Source: DATKUC01 sp964553615 (GTDB lineage Bacteria > Spirochaetota > Spirochaetia > DSM-27196 > DATKUC01). From it: a stretch of DNA of 64,000 bases. Below the pieces are notes generated by a model. The model had not been told where the DNA came from, did not search any database, and saw nothing but the letters and a program-made list of their open reading frames with translations. The stretch lies in contig CAZKMA010000022.1 of NCBI GenBank assembly GCA_964553615.1, forward strand, positions 3,106 through 67,105. The letters run 5' to 3'. The translations under genes were made by a program, and so were the position numbers. Below, piece after piece: positions 33,264 to 41,256 of the stretch (its first letter is position 1; each line of letters starts with the position of its first letter).

Positions 33264-34921
33264 AGTTCGCCCGGGGAAAACGCTTCGACTTCTGGTCCGC
33301 GGTCACTATTCTCGGCTACATCATAGTCATCCTTCTGCTCATACTGCCGCTCTTCAATATTTTCGCATCCAGCTTCATTGGCAAGGAGACGGGCCGGTTC
33401 GATCTCTCGAACTACCGGGAGTTTCTTTCGAAGTCCTACTACCTCGTTACCGTTTTAAACAGCCTCATAGTCTCCGTGGGTGGAACCATCGGAGCGGTGC
33501 TCCTCGGTGTGCCGCTCGCATTTTTCGTCTCCCGCTACCGTATTCGCGGAACGCCGATCCTGTCCACGCTTGCCGTGCTCGCGTTGCTGTCGCCCCCCTT
33601 CATCGGCGCCTATTCCTGGATCATCATGCTGGGAAACAATGGTTTTGTGCGCAACTTCCTGAGCTCGATCGGCATAGGGCTGCCGCCCATCTACGGCGCG
33701 TTCGGCATTATCCTGGTCAACAGTCTGCAGCACTACCCCTTCGTCTTTCTGATGGTCTCCGGAGCGCTTTCCACGGTCGACCGGTCACTCGAGGAAGCGG
33801 CGCAGAACCTTGGGGCCCGCGGCACGCGGACCTTCATGCGCGTTACCCTGCCGCTTGTAACACCGTCTCTCACCGGAGGCGCGCTCATAGCATTCATGAT
33901 GGCACTGGCCGACTTCGGAACGCCGATGATCCTTGGGCGAAATTTCCGGGTGCTTCCAACCATGGCATATAACCTGTTTACCTCGGACATCGGCGAAAAC
34001 CCGGGCCTGGCCGCCACGGTGAGCATGTTCCTTATTCTCGTTTCCACCATCGTCCTGCTCTTTCAGCGGTACGCCGCCGGGAGGCACAAGTACTCGAGCT
34101 CACTCGTGAACCGCCCCATCGTGAAGCGACTCCACGGGTGGAAAACCGTCGTAGTTCACCTCATCTGCTATTTCATCGTAACCTTGAGCTCGCTTCCGCT
34201 CGCGGTGGTTGTCGTCTCATCGTTTCGAAGGACGAGCGGACCGGTATTCAAGCCCGGCTTCGATCTTGGCAGCTACGGGCGCGTGCTGAGTGAGGTTCCA
34301 CAGGCAATCTTCAACTCGCTCTCCTTTTCTGTGGTGGCGGTAATCGTGATTGTCGTAATTGGAACACTTCTCGGCTTCGTCCTTTCCCGCAAGACGAATA
34401 TCGCAAGCAAGCTGCTCGATCCACTCCTTATGATTCCCTATATCGTCCCTGGAACGGTGCTCGGCATAGGATTTGTCGTTGCCTTCAACCGCAAGCCGCT
34501 CTACCTCGTCGGGACGGCAACCATCATCATCCTCTCCTATTTTATCCGGCGGTTGCCCTATTCGGTCCGGTCAAGCGCATCCATCCTGAAGCAGATTGAC
34601 CCCAGCATTGAGGAAGCAGCGGTCAACCTTGGCGCAAAGCCGGCACGCACCTTCCGGTTGGTAACCCTTCCGCTGATGGGGCCGGGTGTGCTCTCCGGTG
34701 CGGTAATGAGCTGGGTCACCGCGGTGAACGAGCTCTCCTCCTCCATCGTGCTCTACGTCGGCGCAACCGCTACCATGACGGTACGCATCTACCTCGCCGT
34801 GCTCGACGGCAACTTCGGCACCGCCTCTGCGCTGGCCACAATGCTCCTGTTTGCTACCGGTATTGCGCTCTACGTTGTGAACAGGTTTTTCGGCGTTAAG
34901 GGAGATGCGTTTACGGGGTAG
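33260..34921 (+). CDS. ABC transporter permease, FbpB type (two fused membrane halves)
   Basis: This 553-residue protein carries two binding-protein-dependent permease domains of about six TM helices each. Both halves show the EAA loop that contacts the ATPase: 'EEAAQNLGARGTRTFMRVTLP' region and 'EEAAVNLGAKPARTFRLVTLP' region. The fused form is usual for Fbp/Afu/phosphonate systems. ATG at 33260 overlaps the ATPase stop. Confidence 0.92.
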   Translation: MKFARGKRFDFWSAVTILGYIIVILLLILPLFNIFASSFIGKETGRFDLSNYREFLSKSYYLVTVLNSLIVSVGGTIGAVLLGVPLAFFVSRYRIRGTPILSTLAVLALLSPPFIGAYSWIIMLGNNGFVRNFLSSIGIGLPPIYGAFGIILVNSLQHYPFVFLMVSGALSTVDRSLEEAAQNLGARGTRTFMRVTLPLVTPSLTGGALIAFMMALADFGTPMILGRNFRVLPTMAYNLFTSDIGENPGLAATVSMFLILVSTIVLLFQRYAAGRHKYSSSLVNRPIVKRLHGWKTVVVHLICYFIVTLSSLPLAVVVVSSFRRTSGPVFKPGFDLGSYGRVLSEVPQAIFNSLSFSVVAVIVIVVIGTLLGFVLSRKTNIASKLLDPLLMIPYIVPGTVLGIGFVVAFNRKPLYLVGTATIIILSYFIRRLPYSVRSSASILKQIDPSIEEAAVNLGAKPARTFRLVTLPLMGPGVLSGAVMSWVTAVNELSSSIVLYVGATATMTVRIYLAVLDGNFGTASALATMLLFATGIALYVVNRFFGVKGDAFTG

Positions 34922-34936
34922 AGGGCGGCTCAGCCT

Positions 34937-34973
34937 CTGAAGTATCAACAACCGTGTTGATACCGACGATGCA
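34937..34973. repeat. 37-bp direct repeat, left copy, with internal palindrome
   Basis: It shares 35 of 37 bases with 36512-36548 in the same orientation. Inside is the inverted repeat TATCAACA-ACCG-TGTTGATA (34943-34962). It stands between the permease stop and the 3' end of the leftward TMEM175-like gene. Confidence 0.85.
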
Positions 34974-35014
34974 CGGTCCGTCTGGACGTCAATAGGAGAT
35001 GCAACGGGAAGCGG

Positions 35015-35641
35015 CTACAGGCGGGTGAACACAACAAGCGATAACCAGGAGTATTTGGCTGCATCGGCATCGATGAACGCGATGCCAACTGAAGCCGCAA
35101 ATACGAGCGGGAAGGCAATGAGCCGGCGGTATTCACGGCGCCGATCCTCACCTGAAAGACCTGCCACGACAAGCCTGTTCCCACGGGAAGCGTGCGCCCA
35201 GCTCGCAAGGGAAAACAGGCCGAGGAGAACCATCAACAAAGCGTAGAGGATGGTTGCCGCCCGATTGCCGTTTTCACTGATGATCGAAGTGGCAAAGGGA
35301 ACCAGCGCAACGACCATTAACACAAAGAGGTTCAGGAAAAGCATCGTCCGGTCAGCGCGTTTGATAAGGCGAAACCGGTGGTGGTGCCCGATCCAAAAGA
35401 CCCCGATGACCAGAAAACTGATAGCGAATCCGAGGTACTGGCGCCACAGCGAGAGCAGCAGGGACAGCACGCTATTGTCATCGAGATTGGAAAGTTCCGC
35501 GGGAACCCGAATGTCAATGACGAGGATCGTCATTGCAATTGCTATGACTGCATCGCTGAAGAAAACCAGACGGTCAATTCCGCCATCGTCCTCTCCACTT
35601 CTTCGCACTGCCCTGCGTCTCCGCCAACTTTTCGAGCTCAT
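35015..35641 (-). CDS. TMEM175-like (DUF1211) membrane protein, putative K+ channel
   Basis: This 208-residue, six-TM-type protein has the filter-helix signature 'RLVFFSDAVIAIAMTILVIDI' of the TMEM175 family; bacterial members form potassium-conducting channels. The start is ATG 35641, which overlaps the stop of the upstream CPBP gene (ATGA); an open extension further upstream lies inside that gene. The pair is framed by 37-bp direct repeats. Confidence 0.82.
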   Translation of the reverse strand: MSSKSWRRRRAVRRSGEDDGGIDRLVFFSDAVIAIAMTILVIDIRVPAELSNLDDNSVLSLLLSLWRQYLGFAISFLVIGVFWIGHHHRFRLIKRADRTMLFLNLFVLMVVALVPFATSIISENGNRAATILYALLMVLLGLFSLASWAHASRGNRLVVAGLSGEDRRREYRRLIAFPLVFAASVGIAFIDADAAKYSWLSLVVFTRL

Positions 35642-36453
35642 ACTGCAATAACCGCTTCCGAAATATCCCGGTTTCCGGCAAGTCGTCCGGGACGTGCAAT
35701 CAGGACTACCACAATAGCAGCGAACGCCAGCGCACTCACAAAAATCCAAAACAGCTCGGTCCGCGCCGACATCACCGCAGAAAAGGCAATGGTGGTATCT
35801 GTTGCTGCATGGAACAGGGCCACAACAAGCACGCTGCCGCGAGCGTTATTGAAAATCCATCCGGTCAGAACGGATGTCGCCACGGCTGAAAGTATGAATC
35901 CCGAGAAGGGAATATGAGATTGAAATGATCCCGGGATGAAAAAGAGCGGTAGATGCCAGAGACCCCAAAGCACTCCGAGCAGGAGGTTTGCCGCGAGCGC
36001 GGGCATGCGTGACTGGAGTCGAGGCAAGGCGAATCCTCGCCACGCGGTTTCTTCGGTAAGCAGAAAGAAGAACCATTGAAAGAGAAGCGCGCCTGCCACT
36101 CGCCCGAAGGTGACGTCAGACGGGACGGTGTGTCCAACGCCCGCAAGAAGCGCAATGCCGACCGCGATTGCCGCAAGAGCAGGAACAAGAAGAACCGCAA
36201 CCGCAAACCAAACTGGATTGATCCTAGTTCGGATTAGCCTGGCCAGCAGGTCCTTCACCGCGGGCATTCCCCCGGACAGGAACGCCACTCCATACGTTGC
36301 AATCGTAAGTCCAAACCAGAACGCGAAGGCATTCGGCACACGGAACGCGAGTACGCCCGCGCTGTGAGCAATCGCTGCAAACCACACCATCCACGGCAGC
36401 AGATACGCGAGCAGAAAGAACAATCCAACCGATCCAGGCTTCATTCGGCCCAT
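35638..36453 (-). CDS. CPBP-family intramembrane metalloprotease
   Basis: This 271-residue multi-pass protein has the CPBP/CAAX-protease motifs: 'EETAWRGFALPRL' (EExxxR), 'GVLWGLWHLPLFF' (His) and 'LVVALFHAATD' (second His). Such proteins cleave within membranes or mature bacteriocin-like peptides. I use ATG 36453 because AGGAGG stands about 11 bases upstream; ATG 36444 is also possible. It is co-translated with the TMEM175-like gene. Confidence 0.82.
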   Translation of the reverse strand: MGRMKPGSVGLFFLLAYLLPWMVWFAAIAHSAGVLAFRVPNAFAFWFGLTIATYGVAFLSGGMPAVKDLLARLIRTRINPVWFAVAVLLVPALAAIAVGIALLAGVGHTVPSDVTFGRVAGALLFQWFFFLLTEETAWRGFALPRLQSRMPALAANLLLGVLWGLWHLPLFFIPGSFQSHIPFSGFILSAVATSVLTGWIFNNARGSVLVVALFHAATDTTIAFSAVMSARTELFWIFVSALAFAAIVVVLIARPGRLAGNRDISEAVIAV

Positions 36454-36511
36454 TGGAACTTTCCTCCTCGGAGTCAGAGTAGCGACCGGAATGCTATATG
36501 GCAAGTCCGGA

Positions 36512-36548
36512 CTGAAGTATCAACAACCGTGTTGATAACGACGTTGCA
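36512..36548. repeat. 37-bp direct repeat, right copy, with internal palindrome
   Basis: It matches 34937-34973 with two mismatches and holds the same 8-4-8 inverted repeat (36519-36538). It is about 60 bp upstream of the CPBP start, where an operator would sit. Confidence 0.85.
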
Positions 36549-36749
36549 GGGAGTCGGAGCGCCCGCCTGACCATGCAGGGTCCGCCGGGAAACCAGTGAA
36601 AGGCGTTTACACCCCCAATTCCGGCCTCGGCTTCCGGGATGCTTTCCATCAACACGCTCCGTTATACCTCAAATTCCATGCTATTATGTGGTGCCTGTTG
36701 CAGCATCGCCAGATAGTTCTCAAATTTCGCGAACAGAGGACCTCAACGC

Positions 36750-38060
36750 ATGACGGAACGCAGCGTAGACAGCCCGGAAGTCCAACAAAACGTCGAGCGT
36801 AACTACCGATGGAACTTCGTGGTCAACACCCTGGATGGCGCGAGCTTCTGGTTTGCGATGAGTTTCATCTCGTATACTGTCATCCTTCCCCTGTTCGTAC
36901 GGCACTTTACGTCTAACCCGGTGCTGATTGGCCTGATCCCGTTTCTGTACACGGCAGGCACCCTCCTGCCGCAGCTCTTTGTTGCCAACGCCGTTGAGCG
37001 CGCTCCCCGAAAGAAGTTCTTTCCGGTAACGCTCGGTTTCTTCCTCGAGCGGGTACCTATTGTGCTGATGATCCCGGCGACCTATTTTCTTGCGGGCAGT
37101 CGACCGACGCTGGCACTGGCGGCCTTCTTCGTGCTGTACGCCTGGTTCACCTTCGGGGCGGGCATGATCATCGTCGGATGGCAGGATCTCATTGCGAAAA
37201 TAATCCCGGTGCAGAGGCGTGGACGGTTCTTCGGCATCACCAACTTCATCGGCAACGGATCAGGCATCCTCGGGGCGGCCGCGCTCCCTTTCATTCTCGC
37301 AAAGTTCACGTTTCCGCTCGGGTATGTATTGTCCTTCACGGTGGCTGCCACGCTGACGCTCCTCTCCTGGACCTTCCTGTCGCTTACCCGCGAACCGGCG
37401 GTAAAGAGTACAAAGCCTGTGGTTTCGCAACTCGAATACTTCCGTTCGCTGCCTGCAATCCTGCGCAAGAACCGCAATTTCAGAATGTACCTTCTTGCAC
37501 AGATCATCTTCGCATTGAGCGGGATGGCGACCGGTTTCCTCGTGGTGTATTCGGTACGCACCTGGAACCTTCAGGATGCTCAGGCAAGTGGTTTTACAAT
37601 CGCCCTGCAGGTCGGCCTTGCCGCGGCGAACCTGGCGTTCGGTTTTCTTGCAGACCGCACGGGCCACAAGCTGGCACTCGAGATCGGAATGACGCTGAAT
37701 GTCCTCCTGTTGGTGCTCGCAATTGTGGCACCGGGCCCACTCTGGTTTTTCGCCATCTTCTTTCTGCGTGGCGCGGTCAGGGCGGTCATCCAGGTCTCAG
37801 GCACTTCCATTGTCTACGAGTTTACCAGTCCGGAGAATCGCGCTACATACATCGGACTGGCAAACACCATTCCGGGTGTGGCCGGGTCCATTGCGCCGCT
37901 TCTCGGCGGCTGGCTTGCCGGAGCCATCAGCTACCGGGCCATGTTCATTCTCGCTGCGATCATCGGGGTGGTAAGCTGGCTCCTCCTGCACTTTTCGGTG
38001 CACGAGCCGCGGACGCTGGAACAGGAACGTCCTGACCCCGGCCTCCCGATGAAGGTGTGA
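36750..38060 (+). CDS. MFS transporter, substrate unknown
   Basis: This 436-residue, 12-TM protein opens with 'NYRWNFVVNTLDGASFWFAMSF' and has 'RRGRFFGITNFIGNGSG' in the first half and 'FLADRTGHKLALEIG' in the second, as in the group of MFS proteins of unknown substrate common in spirochaetes and Chloroflexi. It has no nearby regulator. The ATG at 36750 follows GAGGAC. Confidence 0.8.
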   Translation: MTERSVDSPEVQQNVERNYRWNFVVNTLDGASFWFAMSFISYTVILPLFVRHFTSNPVLIGLIPFLYTAGTLLPQLFVANAVERAPRKKFFPVTLGFFLERVPIVLMIPATYFLAGSRPTLALAAFFVLYAWFTFGAGMIIVGWQDLIAKIIPVQRRGRFFGITNFIGNGSGILGAAALPFILAKFTFPLGYVLSFTVAATLTLLSWTFLSLTREPAVKSTKPVVSQLEYFRSLPAILRKNRNFRMYLLAQIIFALSGMATGFLVVYSVRTWNLQDAQASGFTIALQVGLAAANLAFGFLADRTGHKLALEIGMTLNVLLLVLAIVAPGPLWFFAIFFLRGAVRAVIQVSGTSIVYEFTSPENRATYIGLANTIPGVAGSIAPLLGGWLAGAISYRAMFILAAIIGVVSWLLLHFSVHEPRTLEQERPDPGLPMKV

Positions 38061-38127
38061 CAGACCGCTTCCGGAAGCACGGTCGGCTGTCGGCAAAATA
38101 TATGGCCGTTTGTTTCCATGTTGAATC

Positions 38128-38157
38128 TTGATAGACATAGTCCTGCGGGACTACAAT
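38128..38157 (+). promoter_or_regulatory. Promoter of the 7TM-PAS gene, implying a leaderless mRNA
   Basis: TTGATA (38128-38133), 18-bp spacer, TACAAT (38152-38157). The predicted transcription start (about 38164) falls next to the ATG at 38165, and the earlier ATG at 38156 lies within the -10. Confidence 0.6.
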
Positions 38158-38164
38158 GCAACCG

Positions 38165-39376
38165 ATGCGTCTCGACTACACGGCTTTTCTGATCCTTGCG
38201 CCGTTCATGGCCATTGCTGTTCTTGGGGCAACGGTCCTGGTGTGGCGAAGGCGCAGGAACCCGGGTGTGCGATTTCTTCTTGTTTTCGCTGTCGGCGCGT
38301 TCGGATATCTGGTGTTCAACTCGCTCGAGCTTCTGTCAGCCACGCGGGAGTGGACGCTGTTCTGGGCGAAAGGTGAACACGTCTGGGCTGTACTCATGCC
38401 CGTTTTCTGGCTTCTTTTCGTCTTCGACTTCACGGGGCATCGGGATTGGATCCGGCCTCTGTTTATCTTTCCGCTGATCGTCCCGGGAATTATCGACGTA
38501 GTCCTTACCTATACCAATAAGTTTCACCACCTCATCTGGACAAACGAACGGTTCTTCCCGGTGGGTGCATCGCTCGGGCTCCAGACCGACCATGGTCCCT
38601 ACTTCTACATCTCCGTCATCTTCGACTTTCTGGTGCTGCTGCTTGGCGTGGGAATTGTGCAGCGTGAGCTTCGGTCGAGTCACGGACTCTATCGACGGCA
38701 GCTGCTCTGGATATCATCAGGAGTAATCATTCCAATTTTGTTCGCCCTGATCTATGTCTTCGGCCTGGCGCCTGGACTTGCCAAGGACTACACACCACTC
38801 GGGCTCGCCCTGGGCGCCTTGATGTTCGTCGGAGCGTTCTACCGGTCGCGGTTCCTCGATCTTGCACCCGCTTCCCGGATGCGGATTTTCGATGCGCTTC
38901 CCGACGGCGTGGTTGTGCTGGATACCGGGTATCGAATTGTGGACATGAACAGGCACGCTATGTCGATTCTTTCGCTCACCGAAAATATGGTAGGTGCGCC
39001 GCTCGGATACAATCGGGGTGTTGCGCTTCTCATAGAGAATCTCACCGCGGACTCCGATGAGGTCACCTCGGATATTTCGACGGGAGAAGGAGATGACCGG
39101 CGCTTCTTCGAGTTGAAGCTGCGGCGACTGAGCTCGACGGAGAATGGTCGGGATGGGCTATTGCTGATCCTTCACGATATTACTGATCGGGTCAGGCTCC
39201 TGGACGAGATCAGGACGCTTCGCGGCATAGTCCCGATCTGTGCACGCTGCAAAAAGATCCGCGACGATGACGGGTTCTGGCAGCACGTAGAGACATATGT
39301 AGCCCAGCATTCATACGCCGAGTTCAGCCATGGCTTGTGTCCGGATTGCCTGGAGAAACTCCATCCGAAGGAGTAA
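38165..39376 (+). CDS. 7TM sensor with PAS and Cys-rich C-terminal motif, no kinase domain
   Basis: This protein of about 403 residues has an N-terminal block of seven or eight TM helices of the histidine-kinase-associated 7TM type (roughly 1-225), a PAS domain ('IFDALPDGVVVLDTGYRIVDMN'), and a tail with 'VPICARCKKIRDDDGFWQ' and 'FSHGLCPDCL', the CxxC-CxxC element often found at the ends of bacterial sensor proteins. No HisKA, GGDEF or other output domain follows. It must signal through a partner. ATG 38165 is preferred over 38156 on promoter grounds. Confidence 0.78.
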   Translation: MRLDYTAFLILAPFMAIAVLGATVLVWRRRRNPGVRFLLVFAVGAFGYLVFNSLELLSATREWTLFWAKGEHVWAVLMPVFWLLFVFDFTGHRDWIRPLFIFPLIVPGIIDVVLTYTNKFHHLIWTNERFFPVGASLGLQTDHGPYFYISVIFDFLVLLLGVGIVQRELRSSHGLYRRQLLWISSGVIIPILFALIYVFGLAPGLAKDYTPLGLALGALMFVGAFYRSRFLDLAPASRMRIFDALPDGVVVLDTGYRIVDMNRHAMSILSLTENMVGAPLGYNRGVALLIENLTADSDEVTSDISTGEGDDRRFFELKLRRLSSTENGRDGLLLILHDITDRVRLLDEIRTLRGIVPICARCKKIRDDDGFWQHVETYVAQHSYAEFSHGLCPDCLEKLHPKE

Positions 39377-39417
39377 CTGCCCCGAAGACGACAAGCGCTC
39401 TATTGCTGACATTGAGG

Positions 39418-40236
39418 TCAGGTGCGCGGCGGACCCAGGAGCGGCCCGTAGAGTTCCGGCCGTCTGTCTCTCCTCAGATCGTTGTAAGGGTTGAGTGCCT
39501 TGTCCGCCGCAGATTTTGGGTCTATCTCCGCCACGTCCATTGCGGCTTCCTCAGACGGTCCGACGGATAGCACAACTCCCCCGGGCGCAGTAATCTGACT
39601 CTTCCCGGTAAAGAGGAAATCGTCTTCGCCACGCGCCTCCCGGCCAACCCGGTTCGCAGTTACGGCAAACATCCTGTTTTCGAGACAACGGGTCTTCATT
39701 GCCTCCTGACAGTAGGGCAGGACAAGATTCGCCGGGTGCGCAACAATGTCCGCTCCCTTGAGCATGAGCATGCGCATAGATTCCGGAAAGATCCAGTCGA
39801 AGCAAATCATGACTCCGAACCGGACACCTGCTGTTTCGTAGATCGAGGGCTCGCATTCGCCGGGGTCGAACCAGAGCTTCTCGCGGTTGAAGAGGTGGAT
39901 TTTCCGGTAAGTGCCGAGAATGCCATCCCCGTTGACAATGAGCGACGAATTGTAGACCTTCCCGCCGTCTGATTCGGCAAAACCGGCAACCACAACGCCA
40001 CCGACGGTTGCGGCAAGCTCGCTCAGGAAGGCGGCAGTCGGACCGTCTGCGGGTTCTGCGAGTCCGGCTGCCTCCGCGCGGGAGGTGAAGGTGTACCCTG
40101 TGGCAAAGAGCTCGGGCAGCACCAGAAGGTCCACCGTCAGGCCCAACGGGCCGCTGGCGACCAACGCCCGAACCGCATTGAAGTTCTCTTCCTTGCGGCC
40201 GAACTCGGTCGCTGTCTGAACGTAGCCGATATTCAT
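39418..40236 (-). CDS. Carbon-nitrogen hydrolase (nitrilase superfamily)
   Basis: This 272-residue cytoplasmic amidohydrolase shows the Glu-Lys-Cys triad in 'LLVLPELFATGY', 'TYRKIHLF' and 'GVMICFDWIFPE'. The motif set resembles omega-amidase or N-carbamoyl-type branches, but the substrate cannot be fixed. The stop lies 41 bp from the 7TM gene's end, convergent. It is upstream of nothing obvious on its strand. Confidence 0.85.
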   Translation of the reverse strand: MNIGYVQTATEFGRKEENFNAVRALVASGPLGLTVDLLVLPELFATGYTFTSRAEAAGLAEPADGPTAAFLSELAATVGGVVVAGFAESDGGKVYNSSLIVNGDGILGTYRKIHLFNREKLWFDPGECEPSIYETAGVRFGVMICFDWIFPESMRMLMLKGADIVAHPANLVLPYCQEAMKTRCLENRMFAVTANRVGREARGEDDFLFTGKSQITAPGGVVLSVGPSEEAAMDVAEIDPKSAADKALNPYNDLRRDRRPELYGPLLGPPRT

Positions 40237-40314
40237 ATCAGACAGGGTACACCGGATGGGTGCCGACGGGAAGCTGAAAGACTGGATTCTGCGCTCGCCC
40301 GCTACGCGAGCCCG

Positions 40315-41117
40315 TTACGCCGGTTCGCGGGGTTCGGCGGCACCCGCCTGGAGACGGGCAACCAGCCGGGATGCAAACCGCATTGCGGGGACGCCGTCCA
40401 CCACGTCGTGGTCGAAGAGCATCGTCAGATGAAGAATGTCACGAATCTGTATTTCGCCTTTCACTACCCAGGGTTTCTTGACAATGGAGCCGAGAGCAAA
40501 GCAGAGGTTGTGCATTGCCCGGGGGAGGATCCACCCGGGTAGATGCCCGGCGGTTCCCACCGAGGTAATCATGACTGTCCCCATCATTTCCTTTGCTCGG
40601 AAGGGATTCCGCAGGATCTGCCTGAATACCAGGAGACGAAGCCACTGAGAGGATGCGTAGTAGAGCTTCATCATCCTGCGGGACTGGCTGTTTTCGGCGA
40701 GGACGTAGTCTCCTTCGTCGCGAATCTCCTGACGCTGTGCATCCCGGATTTCACCGTGGATGTCCGCTGCGGTTTTTTCGTTGGCCTTTCGGATAATGAG
40801 CGGCAGCGGTACCCTCACGCCGTCCACTTCCCGCTCAACGACAATCGATATGTCTACGTCTTCGAAGATCACGGTAGTGTTCTTCTTCCCGGATAGGGCG
40901 TGCATGTATCGATTATCCGATATGGCATCCCCGATTTCCTTTACCATCCATGTGAAAAAGGAAACCTCAATGCCCTCGCTTCTCATTCTCCGGACGCGTG
41001 CAAGGAGGTCGGTCACATCTACCTCGAGGAGACCCGCCACATGATGTTTCCTGCCGCCGATTCGGCCGAGGTCGATTGTCCCTATCCGGGATGCCGGATA
41101 GTTGACCTCCTGGTAGC
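40315..41117 (-). CDS. Stand-alone 2-oxoacid-dehydrogenase E2-like acyltransferase, 5' end in gap
   Basis: The visible 266 residues form a catalytic domain of the E2/chloramphenicol-acetyltransferase fold. The frame stays open to the gap, reading 'SRIGTIDLGRIGGRKHHVAG' upstream of the in-frame GTG at 41040, which is conserved E2 sequence, so the true start lies at or beyond 41118. The active-site loop is 'FDHDVVDGVPAMRF', keeping His and Asp of DHRxxDG but replacing Arg with Asp. No lipoyl or E3-binding domain is seen, and there are no E1 or E3 genes nearby, so it is not an ordinary E2 subunit. Confidence 0.75.
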
Positions 41118-41217
41118 NNNNNNNNNNNNNNNNNNNNNNNNNNNNNNNNNNNNNNNNNNNNNNNNNNNNNNNNNNNNNNNNNNNNNNNNNNNNNNNNNNN
41201 NNNNNNNNNNNNNNNNN
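41118..41217. other. Assembly gap (100 N)
   Basis: A run of exactly 100 N that hides the 5' end of the E2-like gene and the spacer after the GH31 gene. Confidence 0.95.
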
Positions 41218-41256
41218 TGCCGCGTGGACCGCGGCCTGCAGTGCGTCGCTTCCGCA

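Noticed and set aside
34937..36548. Integron attC sites around the TMEM175/CPBP pair
   Set aside because: Spirochaetes can carry integrons, but the repeats lack GTTRRRY/RYYYAAC core sites and no integrase is in the window.
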